From the NCBI GenBank assembly GCA_041552135.1, contig JBFELL010000118.1, positions 1 through 8,845 on the forward strand: 8,845 bases of DNA, written 5' to 3'. Position 1 is the first letter of the stretch. Each line of letters starts with the position of its first letter. Source of the DNA: SZUA-186 sp041552135 (lineage in GTDB: Bacteria > Pseudomonadota > Gammaproteobacteria > UBA9214). Of the stretch, positions 1 to 6,431 are shown piece after piece. Position numbers and translations under genes: made by a program. Under the pieces are notes generated by a model. The model saw only the letters and a program-made list of their open reading frames with translations, was not told where the DNA came from and did no database searches.

Positions 1-924
1 GATGGCGTACTGCAGGGCGTCGATCTCGGCCCGCTGTGTCTGGTAATCCCCTTCCAGGCGTGCCAGCTCACCCAGGCGCGCCTCGGTCTCGGCGTCGAAG
101 TCCGACAGCTTGTTCTCCTGCTGGAAGGCCAGCATCTGCTCATCGATCAGCCGGCGTTCAGCGCGCGCCTCATCGAGCCGCTCGAGGAAATAGTGGTAGG
201 TCTCCTCGGCATCGTCGCGGCGCATGTCGCTGCTCTTCTCGAGGAAGACGTCGGCCAGGTGGTTGGCGACGCGTGCCGCGGTCTGCGGGTCCTCCCAGTT
301 CACGACCAGGTGCAGGATGTCGGATTCCTTGCCGAGCTTGACGTCGATGGCGGCGGAGAGCGCCGTGCGCTTCATATCCAGCTCGGCACGTTCTATGACC
401 TGGTCCAGCGAACTGGGCAGCTTGAGCGTGTCCAGCAGGGTCTGCAGGTTGTACTGCTGCGGTTTGAAGGCCTTGCCGCCGCTGACGGAAAACTCGTCGC
501 TGGTATCGCGCTTGATCAGGGTGGCGACCGCGGTCCACTGGTTCTCGATGGTGGTGAAGGCGAGCAGGCCGAAGCCCAGCACGACGGCCGCGGCGATGCC
601 GCCGACCAGCACGCGGCGCCGCCAGCAGCCCAGCAGCAGGCGCCGGATGTCGATGCCCGGCAGGGTGCTGCGGGTCTCCTCCTCCTCGTCATCCAGCAGG
701 TCCTTGAACGGCAGCGGCATGGCGGCGGCCGGCTCGGGCGCAGCCGCTGCGGGGCCGGCGCTCGCGGCGGCCTCAGCCTCGGGAGCAGCCTGCGGCTCGC
801 TGCGCTCGTCCGCGGCCTCGGCGATGTCCCATTCCAGGGCGCCGGGATCGCTCGTACCCCCGCGCAGGGGCGTGTCGCTGCCCGGGTTGCGGCGGTTGCG
901 GTCAATGCTGAATTCGTCGCTCAT
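1..924 (-). CDS. Wzz/GumC-type polysaccharide co-polymerase (chain-length determinant), 3' end missing
   Basis: I translated this frame by hand: it is open from the ATG at 922-924 to the window edge, giving 308 residues with the C-terminus cut off. Residues 1-104 are a hydrophilic cytoplasmic tail rich in Ala, Pro and Glu, with an acidic patch DLLDDEEEE (about 74-82), then basic RRR (102-104). One transmembrane helix follows at about 105-123 (VLVGGIAAAVVLGFGLLAF). A periplasmic Wzz-like alpha/beta region comes next (TAVATLIKRD, KVKLGKESDILHLVVNWEDPQTAARVANHLADVF, in parts), and a coiled coil begins about residue 240 (ERLDEARAERRLIDEQ and on). This matches a class 2/GumC-like co-polymerase, which sets chain length and aids export. 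Adenylate-kinase-like or tyrosine-kinase domains would lie downstream if present. The start overlaps the ATPase stop as ATGA, without a good ribosome site, so translation probably depends on coupling. Confidence 0.85.
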   Translation of the reverse strand, partial: MSDEFSIDRNRRNPGSDTPLRGGTSDPGALEWDIAEAADERSEPQAAPEAEAAASAGPAAAAPEPAAAMPLPFKDLLDDEEEETRSTLPGIDIRRLLLGCWRRRVLVGGIAAAVVLGFGLLAFTTIENQWTAVATLIKRDTSDEFSVSGGKAFKPQQYNLQTLLDTLKLPSSLDQVIERAELDMKRTALSAAIDVKLGKESDILHLVVNWEDPQTAARVANHLADVFLEKSSDMRRDDAEETYHYFLERLDEARAERRLIDEQMLAFQQENKLSDFDAETEARLGELARLEGDYQTQRAEIDALQYAI

Positions 925-1847
925 GCCGGGATCGCGCAGGGATCGAGCAGGCCGCCGTGGCGCTGCAGGTCGTCGGTCACGCTATTGATGATGGTCGCAT
1001 CCAGTGAGGCGAGGCCGTTGGCGCGGGCATGATCCAGCGCCAGCTTGCAGATGCGGTTGATTTCACGCGGCACGCCGCCGCTGGTCTCGAACAGCCGCCG
1101 CACGGCATCGTCCCCGAACGGCATCGGTCCCTGCAGGCCGGCGACCTGCAGGCGGTGCTCGAGGTAGCGCCGGGTCTCGTCATGCGACAGGGCATTGAGG
1201 TGATAGCGCAGGCTGACCCGCTGGTCGACCTGTGGCAACTGCCGGATGATGCTGCGCAACTCCGGCTGGCCGATCAGCACCAGGGTGAGAAAGTTCTGCC
1301 GCTCGGAGGCGATGTTGGTCAGGCCCTTGAGGGCCTCGATGCTGGCCGGGCTGAGCTGCTGCGCCTCATCCAGCAGGATCACCAGGTGCCGGCCGGACTC
1401 GGCGACCTGGCGCATCAGCAGCTGCTTGAAGGTCGACAGGCGGCTGTAGCGATCCGGCAGTTCGGCGGAGTTGACCCGCTCGCCGCGCATCTGGCTGATG
1501 ATCTCCAGCAGCAGGTCGTCGAATTCCAGCAGGCAGTTCTCCAGGCTCACCACCAGGTGCGCCGGTCTGGCCAGCTGGCGGTGCAGCACGGTACGGGTCA
1601 CGGTCTTGCCACAGCCGATCTCGCCGGTCAGCAGGCCCATGCCCATGTTGCGATCCTCGACCAGGAAGCCGAGGCGCGACAGGGCCTCGGCATGGCCGCT
1701 GGAGGCGAAGAAGTAGTTGGTGTCGCGGGTGTTGTCGAACGGCTGTTCGCGCAGCATGATGCCTGCGGCCTGCCGGTCGCCGCTGCTGCCGTCGTCGTTC
1801 GCCTGCGGTTCTGTCTGTGTCTCAGCCATCATCTTCGGGTTTGTCAT
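921..1847 (-). CDS. ExeA/GspA-like AAA ATPase of a polysaccharide locus
   Basis: This 308-residue protein (from the 1847 start) carries a single P-loop AAA module. It has Walker A GEIGCGKT at 75-82, Walker B HLVILLDEAQQL at 154-165, a sensor-1 strand LVLIGQPE at 189-196, and a helical lid with GGVPREINRIC at 257-267 supplying the sensor-2 type Arg. The start of the domain (REQPFDNTRDTNYFFASSGH) matches ExeA-like ATPases, including those of exosortase/PEP-CTERM exopolysaccharide loci. No peptidoglycan-binding domain follows, unlike ExeA itself, and no membrane segment is seen, so it should be cytosolic. The start is uncertain: ATGs lie at 1847, 1832 and 1829, with no clear ribosome site at any, and residues 1-32 form a polar extension before the family core. 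It overlaps the lipoprotein end by 8 to 26 bases, and its stop forms an ATGA with the co-polymerase. It probably powers or regulates export through the co-polymerase. Confidence 0.85.
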   Translation of the reverse strand: MTNPKMMAETQTEPQANDDGSSGDRQAAGIMLREQPFDNTRDTNYFFASSGHAEALSRLGFLVEDRNMGMGLLTGEIGCGKTVTRTVLHRQLARPAHLVVSLENCLLEFDDLLLEIISQMRGERVNSAELPDRYSRLSTFKQLLMRQVAESGRHLVILLDEAQQLSPASIEALKGLTNIASERQNFLTLVLIGQPELRSIIRQLPQVDQRVSLRYHLNALSHDETRRYLEHRLQVAGLQGPMPFGDDAVRRLFETSGGVPREINRICKLALDHARANGLASLDATIINSVTDDLQRHGGLLDPCAIPA

Positions 1848-2181
1848 GGTTGTTCATGAAAAAGTGCAGCCGGGTCGGTAACGGCGGCACCCGGATATGT
1901 TTCGTCTGGCGCATCTGCACCGGGTGGTCGGGCAGCGGCTCGACAATAACCTCAATGTATCGGGTATCGCTGTCGTAGGCCAGCCCGTAGACCAGCGGTG
2001 TGTTGCCGACGTACTTGCCGTCGATGTAGACCCAGGCGGTGGTCGGGGAGGAATCGATCTCGACCGGCGCGATGCTGATGCCCCCCGGTCCGCTGAAGGG
2101 CGACAGGGCCTGCAGCCGGTCGCCGGCGCAGCCCGAGGTCGCCAGGGCCAGCAGGGCGATAATTGCGCTGCGTGGCCTCAT
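1822..2181 (-). CDS. Small lipoprotein with a PEGA-like domain
   Basis: This 119-residue protein begins MRPRSAIIALLALATSGCAG: positive N-terminus, short hydrophobic core and a lipobox-like A-T-S-G-C with the lipidated Cys at 18. Residue +2 is Ala rather than Asp, so Lol sorting to the outer membrane is expected. Residues about 35-82 match the PEGA pattern: a strand ending in DSSPTTAWVYIDGKYVGNTPL, followed by another strand (YIEVIVEPL). PEGA domains are small surface or periplasmic beta modules of unclear ligand. The C-terminus (LHFFMNNHDKPEDDG) is polar. The ATG at 2179-2181 is preferred over a GTG at 2200-2202, because it overlaps the upstream stop as ATGA and begins a proper signal peptide; GAGG lies ten bases upstream. 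Location between glycosyltransferases and the ATPase/co-polymerase suggests an envelope role in export or assembly. That function is inference, as no homologue of known function is recognised. Confidence 0.75.
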   Translation of the reverse strand: MRPRSAIIALLALATSGCAGDRLQALSPFSGPGGISIAPVEIDSSPTTAWVYIDGKYVGNTPLVYGLAYDSDTRYIEVIVEPLPDHPVQMRQTKHIRVPPLPTRLHFFMNNHDKPEDDG

Positions 2182-3320
2182 GCCGCGACCGCCTCGTAGC
2201 ACTGCTGCAGCACGCCGCTGGCGGCATCGTCCCAGGAGAAGCGTTGTGACTGCTGTCGCCCGCGCCCGATCAGTTCCTGGCGCAGCGTGGCGTCGTGCAG
2301 CAGGCGATCGAGCTGGGTAGCGATATCGGCGGGGTTGCGCGGGTCGAACAACAGCGCGGCATCACCGACCACCTCGGGTATGCTTGAGACGCTGGCGGCG
2401 CACACCGGTGTGCCCGCGGCCATGGCCTCGAGCAGCGGGATGCCGAAGCCCTCGAACAGCGAGGGGAACACAAACACGTCAGCCGCCGCGTAGAGTTCCG
2501 GCAGCAGCCGGTTCTCGACAAAGCCGGCCAGGATGACATCGTCAGCCAGACCCAGTTCACCGATGCGCGCCTCGATCACCTCGGCGCCGTTCCAGCGGCT
2601 GCCTGCCAGTACCAGCCGGTGCGTCAGGCGACCGCGCTGCTTTAGCAGCGCCAGCGCCTCGAGCAGGCGCACGTGGTTCTTGCCCGGGTGCTCCAGGCGG
2701 GCGGTGTAAAGGATGAACGGGCCGTCGATGCCCAGCTCGCGTGCGATCGTCTCGCGGGCGCTGTCGCGGCAAGAGGCGGCAAAGCCGGAGAGGTCGGCGC
2801 CGTTGTGGGCGACCCGGATGCGTTCCGGCTGGATGCCGGCATGCTCGACCAGGTCGCGACGGGTGGACTCGCTGACCGAGACCACGCGCGTCAGTTTCTG
2901 CATCATCACCGGCAGGACGCGCCGGATATAGAACATGCGCAGCGGGTCATACTTGCCCTCGACATGCAGTTGCGAGAGGTCGTGGATGGTGCTGACGCTG
3001 GGCATGCCGTACCACAGCCCGAGGCGGCGGTTGCCGGCAGGCAGGTAGGCGCAGTCGCAGTGATGGCGTTTCAGCAGCACGGGGAAGATAAACAGGTGCC
3101 AGAGTATGCTTGCCACCGGATGCGCCATCCAGTCGGGCACGGTGACAATGTGGCTGCCGGCCGGTGCGGGCTCGAACAGCGTGCGTTCGGCGGCCGGCAT
3201 GAAGATCACGCAGTCCACGCCCGTCCCGGGCTGCGGCAGGCGCTGCAGCACGTTGATCATGTACTGGCTGATGCCGGACTTGCCGCCATCGGCGGCGAAT
3301 GCGGAGATACCGATTTTCAT
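2178..3320 (-). CDS. GT4 family glycosyltransferase, mannosyltransferase-like (third of three)
   Basis: This 380-residue protein has a full GT-B/GT4 layout. It shows GGKSGISQY at residues 12-20, STIHDLSQ at 110-117, a VVSVSEST loop at 146-153, VAHNGAD at 170-176, LYTARLEHPGKNHVRLLEA at 204-222 (donor-site Arg208 and Lys214), FPSLFEGFG and EX7E at Glu290/Glu298, then IPEVVGDAALLFDP at 314-327. This pattern is commonest among bacterial mannosyltransferase-like GT4 proteins that build O-antigen or exopolysaccharide repeats, but that specificity is only suggestive. It starts in an ATGA overlap with the second glycosyltransferase and ends in another ATGA with the lipoprotein start at 2181. A GGAGG sits seven bases before the start. 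Length is normal for the family and no key residue appears missing. Confidence 0.9.
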   Translation of the reverse strand: MKIGISAFAADGGKSGISQYMINVLQRLPQPGTGVDCVIFMPAAERTLFEPAPAGSHIVTVPDWMAHPVASILWHLFIFPVLLKRHHCDCAYLPAGNRRLGLWYGMPSVSTIHDLSQLHVEGKYDPLRMFYIRRVLPVMMQKLTRVVSVSESTRRDLVEHAGIQPERIRVAHNGADLSGFAASCRDSARETIARELGIDGPFILYTARLEHPGKNHVRLLEALALLKQRGRLTHRLVLAGSRWNGAEVIEARIGELGLADDVILAGFVENRLLPELYAAADVFVFPSLFEGFGIPLLEAMAAGTPVCAASVSSIPEVVGDAALLFDPRNPADIATQLDRLLHDATLRQELIGRGRQQSQRFSWDDAASGVLQQCYEAVAA

Positions 3321-4456
3321 GCCACTTCCTCCAGTAGCGTTTGCATGGCCTCGAGATAGCCGATGTGGGTGAATCGAGTGGTCGTGACCTCGGCGGCGCG
3401 CCGGCCGAGGCGGCGGGCCTGGTCCGGGTCACCGAGCAGGTCGCCGATGGCCCCGGCCAGCCCGTCGATGTCGCCGGCCGGCGCCAGCAGGCCGTTGACG
3501 CCGTGGCACAGCCAGTCCGGTATGCCGCCTGCCGAGAAGCCGACCACGGCGCGGCCGCGGGCCATGGCCTCGACGCCGACCATGCCGAACGGCTCCGGCC
3601 AGCGTGACGGCACGACGGTGAAGGCCGCGCGGGCGTAGTAGCGTTCGAGTTCGCGGTGGGGCACCCAGCCGGCGAACTCCACCTGCCCGGCGATGCCGAG
3701 CGTTGTCGCAAGCCGGCGGCAGTGCTCCTCGTGGTTGCCGGTGCCGACGACGGTGAGGTGCCAGGGCTGCGCCACGCGGGCCAGGGCCTGCAGCAGCAGG
3801 TCGACGCCCTTGCCGCGAATGACCTGGCCAACGAACAGGATTTCATGTTCGCTCTGGTGGGGCAGGGGCTGGATCTGCGCCAGCGATGCCGGTATCGGGT
3901 GTATGACCTGGATGCGTTCCTCGGCAATGCCGTTCATGACCAGTTCGTCCTGCATCCAGCGGCTGCCCACCACGAAGCGTCGCATGTCGCGCTGGGAGCG
4001 GATGCCTGCTTTCTGCGGGCCGACGGTGCGGATGGTGACGGGCAGGCCGCCCGCGGCCGGGTTGCGGTTGACAAAGCAGAGATTGGAATAGCACTGCCAG
4101 CCGGCCGGCTTGTCGCAGATACGACCGCTCAGCGGAAAGTACTTGTGGCGGCGCAGGCAAACCAGGTCGTGGTCATGCACCATGCGCACCGCGGGGTGTG
4201 CGCGGCTGATGGTGGCAACCAGGTCCGGGTCGGAGACCTTGTGCAGCAGCACGACGTCCGGCCTGAAACGCGCCAGGATATCCAGGCCGGTCGAGCTGTC
4301 GCTGAACGGCGCGAGGAACTCGCTGTCGGTCTGCGGCTCGCTGTGCAGCAGCGCCTGCTGCCAGCCGCGCGCGGCCAGGCCCTGCGCGGTGTCGTGCAGG
4401 ATCTGCTCGACGCCGCCATGGAATGTCGCCCGTTCGTGTACGTGCAGCAGCTTCAT
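3317..4456 (-). CDS. GT4 family glycosyltransferase with a four-cysteine cluster (second of three)
   Basis: This 379-residue protein is GT-B/GT4. It has GGVEQIL at residues 14-20, a VLLHK strand near 69-73, HDHD at 94-97, FVGQVIRGKGVDLLLQAL at 208-225 (donor-binding Lys216), VVGTGNHEEHCRRL for the following strand and helix, and EX7E at Glu288/Glu296 (PEPFGMVGVE). After the HDHD motif is a Cys-rich segment with C100, C114, C122 and C127, of the kind seen in a subset of GT4 enzymes that have C...C...G..C clusters after the HD motif. It may bind a metal or stabilise the acceptor loop; this is inference. The start ATG overlaps the preceding stop in an ATGA and has its own AGGAGG. It presumably adds one sugar of the repeat unit at the cytoplasmic face. 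The sugar specificity is not predictable. Confidence 0.9.
   Translation of the reverse strand: MKLLHVHERATFHGGVEQILHDTAQGLAARGWQQALLHSEPQTDSEFLAPFSDSSTGLDILARFRPDVVLLHKVSDPDLVATISRAHPAVRMVHDHDLVCLRRHKYFPLSGRICDKPAGWQCYSNLCFVNRNPAAGGLPVTIRTVGPQKAGIRSQRDMRRFVVGSRWMQDELVMNGIAEERIQVIHPIPASLAQIQPLPHQSEHEILFVGQVIRGKGVDLLLQALARVAQPWHLTVVGTGNHEEHCRRLATTLGIAGQVEFAGWVPHRELERYYARAAFTVVPSRWPEPFGMVGVEAMARGRAVVGFSAGGIPDWLCHGVNGLLAPAGDIDGLAGAIGDLLGDPDQARRLGRRAAEVTTTRFTHIGYLEAMQTLLEEVA
3328..3332 (-). promoter_or_regulatory. Shine-Dalgarno GGAGG for the third GT4 gene
   Basis: On the minus strand GGAGG lies seven bases before the ATG at 3318-3320, within the end of the preceding gene. It confirms the start of the 380-residue glycosyltransferase, so that gene can initiate independently as well as by coupling through the ATGA. 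Confidence 0.75.
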
Positions 4457-5790
4457 TGCGCCTGCCTCCTGCTGCCGGCCAGTTCACCGTAGAGCGACGA
4501 CAGCTGGCGGCTGATGACGCGCCAGTCGTACTCCTGCCGGGCCCGGCACTGGCTGTTGCCGGCAAGGCGGCCGGCAAGCGCCGGGTTGTCCATGACGGCG
4601 AGTAGCTGCCGTGCCAGCGAGGCCGGCTGTTCGGGGTCGGCGTGCAGCACATCCTCGCCGTCCCGGGTAAAGGAAGGGATGCCGCCGACCCGGGCGGCCA
4701 CGACCGGCAGGCCCGCGGCCCAGGCCTCCAGTATCACGATACCGAAGGGCTCGTGCAGCGAGGGCAGGCAGAACACCTCGGCGGCGTGGTAGGCGCCGCG
4801 CAGCAGCGGGTCGTCCGCGGTCAGGCCGGGAATGAGGCTGACGCGCCCCTGCAGTCCCAGTCGCTCGATGCGCTGCAGCAACTTGCGCCGGTAGGCCTCG
4901 ATGGTGACCGGTCCGACCAGTACCAGCTGGGCGTCCGGCTGGTGCTGCAGGATGTCGGGCAGTGCCTTTACCAGCGCCAGCTGGTTTTTCTGGTAGTCGA
5001 TGCGGCTCACGCACAGGATGATGCGGCGCCCGGCCGGGATGCCGTAGTGCCGGCGGAAACGCTCGCCGTCGCCGCTGGCAAAGAAGTCGCTGTCCACGCC
5101 GTTCGGCAGCAGCTCGATGCGCTGGCCGGGCAGGGCGGCACGGGCCGCGCGGTACTCGTTGTCGCCGACGCACAGGACGGCGGCGGCGTCCTGCAGGACG
5201 CGGCGCGAGCCGAGCAGGGCGCCGAACGGCTTGCCCCATTCCAGGCTCTTGCGGATCGGTGCCAGCATCTGCTGCATCTGGCCGGTCGGGATATCGTAGT
5301 GGCCGCCGTGCAGGGTGATGACATAGGGAATGCCGCGCAGGCGCGCCGCGGTGCGCACGATGCCGCCGAGGCGCTTGCCCGTGTGGGCGTGCAGCAGGTC
5401 GACCTGCGGTTCGCGCAGCAGCGACCAGAGCAGTGATAGCGACAGCAGGTTGCCGCCCTTCTTGTCCATTTCGTGCCGGTCGTCACGGCTGAGTCCCAGA
5501 AAGGGGTAGCAGTAGGCGTGGCGGCGGACCTCGACGTCCTGCAGGCGTTCGCGGCGCCTGTCTGACAGTGCCAGGGTGGTGAAGATCCGCGTCGGGTGGC
5601 CGGCTGCGTTCAGGGCGCGGCTGTTCTGCAGGATGGTGGTCTCGGTGCCGCCCCATTCGTCCGCGACGAAACGCCGCGGCACCTGGATGCTGCGGATGCC
5701 GGCCCCGGTGGCCCCGGTGGCCCGCGAGGTGTCGGTCGGCTGGCCTTGCCGTGCTGCCGCCAGTGCCAGGCTGTGAGCTGCTTCAGGCAT
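4453..5790 (-). CDS. GT4 family glycosyltransferase (first of three)
   Basis: This 445-residue protein has the GT-B fold of GT4 enzymes, which transfer a sugar from a nucleotide-sugar donor with retention. Features in order are: a low-complexity leader (residues 1-34); a GGTET motif at 47-51 in the N-terminal Rossmann domain, which typically helps form the acceptor/donor cleft; DLLHAHTGKR at 131-140; ITLHGGHYD at 158-166; LPNGVD at 228-233; a donor-site segment SRIDYQKNQ at 262-270; and the EX7E pair Glu347/Glu355 in HEPFGIVILE. The C-terminal helix region closes back over the fold. Length fits the family once the leader is excluded. The start at 5788-5790 is set by the adjacent AGGAGG. The gene overlaps the acyltransferase stop by 8 bases and the next glycosyltransferase by an ATGA. 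Donor and acceptor sugars are not deducible. Confidence 0.9.
   Translation of the reverse strand: MPEAAHSLALAAARQGQPTDTSRATGATGAGIRSIQVPRRFVADEWGGTETTILQNSRALNAAGHPTRIFTTLALSDRRRERLQDVEVRRHAYCYPFLGLSRDDRHEMDKKGGNLLSLSLLWSLLREPQVDLLHAHTGKRLGGIVRTAARLRGIPYVITLHGGHYDIPTGQMQQMLAPIRKSLEWGKPFGALLGSRRVLQDAAAVLCVGDNEYRAARAALPGQRIELLPNGVDSDFFASGDGERFRRHYGIPAGRRIILCVSRIDYQKNQLALVKALPDILQHQPDAQLVLVGPVTIEAYRRKLLQRIERLGLQGRVSLIPGLTADDPLLRGAYHAAEVFCLPSLHEPFGIVILEAWAAGLPVVAARVGGIPSFTRDGEDVLHADPEQPASLARQLLAVMDNPALAGRLAGNSQCRARQEYDWRVISRQLSSLYGELAGSRRQAQ
4465..4470 (-). promoter_or_regulatory. Shine-Dalgarno AGGAGG for the second GT4 gene
   Basis: On the minus strand AGGAGG sits eight bases before the ATG at 4454-4456. 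It lies inside the last codons of the preceding glycosyltransferase. With the ATGA overlap it supports the 379-residue start. Confidence 0.75.
5702..5719 (-). repeat. Two-copy 9-base tandem repeat in the GT4 leader
   Basis: The 9-mer GCCCCGGTG occurs twice in direct tandem (read on the plus strand), giving a repeated Ala-Thr-Gly pattern in residues about 24-30 of the first GT4 leader. It lies before the conserved GT-B core, so it is probably slippage-prone, non-essential linker sequence. It is too short to call a variable-number repeat. Confidence 0.55.
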
Positions 5791-6430
5791 TGACGGCCTC
5801 CTGCGGAACCGGGGCGTTGCGGCGCTGGCGGATGACCCGCGCCGGTACACCCGTGACGATGCTCCAGGGCGGCACGTCGCGGGTGACCACGGCACCGGCG
5901 CCGACAATGGCGCCGTGGCCGATGCTGATGCCCTGCAGGATGACGGCGTTCATGCCGATCCAGACATCGTCCTCGATGCGCACCGGGTCGCAGTGGATGC
6001 CCTGGTCGTTGATCGGGATGTCGCAGCGCTCGAAGTGGTGCGACACGGTGTTGATGGAGCTGTGTCCGGCCACCAGCACATTGTCACCGATGCTGACATC
6101 GCCGTTGCCGTAGACCAGGCAGAACGGGCCGATCCAGCTGCGCCGGCCGATGCTCACCTGCCCGCGGTTGGCGGCGATCAGTGCCGACTCGTGCACGGTG
6201 CTGCCGTCGCCGATGCGGATGCCGGCGGCCTGGTCGGTGTTGGCCCGCAGCGTGGCCTGGCCGGCGATGCGCACGCCGTTGCCGAGCTGGATGCGTTCCG
6301 GGTACTGCAGGCGGGCGCCGGGCTCTACCAGGGTGTCGTCGCCGAAGCGACCCAGTCGCAGGCGCAGCCAGGCGCGGCGCAGCAGCAGGGAAGGGGCACG
6401 CAGCAGTCGCAGCAGGGGCTTGATGGCCAT
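5783..6430 (-). CDS. Hexapeptide-repeat (left-handed beta-helix) O-acyltransferase
   Basis: This 215-residue protein has an amphipathic basic N-terminus (residues 1-28, many Leu and Arg). It is followed by repeated hexapeptide turns of the [LIV]-G-x-x-x-x type, such as IQLGNGVRIAG (47-57), IRIGDGSTVH (71-80), VSIGRRSWIG (92-101), VSIGDNVLVAG (112-122) and VRIEDDVWIGMNAVILQGISIGHGAIVGAGAVVTRDVPP (150-188, read in parts). The insert loop around 123-145 (HSSINTVSHHFE, then PINDQG) resembles the acetyl-CoA-dependent WbbJ/maltose acetyltransferase group, and a His at 131 or 132 is the likely catalytic base. The family transfers acetyl or other acyl groups from CoA to a sugar hydroxyl or amino group. 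In this operon it probably decorates the repeat unit or a lipid-linked intermediate. The start follows the flippase stop by one base, with GGAG ten bases upstream (6441-6444). The stop overlaps the next start by 8 bases. Acyl donor and acceptor are unknown. Confidence 0.9.
   Translation of the reverse strand: MAIKPLLRLLRAPSLLLRRAWLRLRLGRFGDDTLVEPGARLQYPERIQLGNGVRIAGQATLRANTDQAAGIRIGDGSTVHESALIAANRGQVSIGRRSWIGPFCLVYGNGDVSIGDNVLVAGHSSINTVSHHFERCDIPINDQGIHCDPVRIEDDVWIGMNAVILQGISIGHGAIVGAGAVVTRDVPPWSIVTGVPARVIRQRRNAPVPQEAVNA
5797..5802 (-). promoter_or_regulatory. Strong Shine-Dalgarno AGGAGG for the first GT4 gene
   Basis: On the minus strand AGGAGG lies six bases before the ATG at 5788-5790. 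It lies inside the acyltransferase coding end and decides the start of the next gene. A longer reading frame open up to 5907 would add 39 residues rich in Arg and Pro that merely shadow the acyltransferase frame. Confidence 0.8.
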
Positions 6431-6431
6431 G

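Noticed and set aside
676..687. Four-copy CTC (GAG on the minus strand) run as a microsatellite or phase-variable tract
   Set aside because: It merely encodes Glu codons in the acidic patch of the co-polymerase; at four in-frame triplets a slip would not shift the frame, so no phase-switch role is expected.
193..1859. Long plus-strand open frames at 193-1032 and 1029-1859 (279 and 276 residues)
   Set aside because: They lie antisense to the co-polymerase and ATPase. They have biased, low-meaning composition (Gln, Ala, Arg, Val) and no recognisable domain, while the minus-strand frames carry clear motifs. Long antisense frames are usual in GC-rich DNA.
2182..2202. GTG start at 2200-2202 for the lipoprotein, adding seven residues
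   Set aside because: No ribosome site precedes it, it adds MLRGGRG before a good signal peptide, and the ATG at 2181 makes the same ATGA overlap as neighbouring junctions.
5791..5907. N-terminal extension of the first GT4 by 39 residues, starting at 5907
   Set aside because: It would overlap the acyltransferase by well over 100 bases, is Arg/Pro/Ser rich, and lacks a ribosome site; AGGAGG placed six bases before the ATG at 5790 favours the shorter start.
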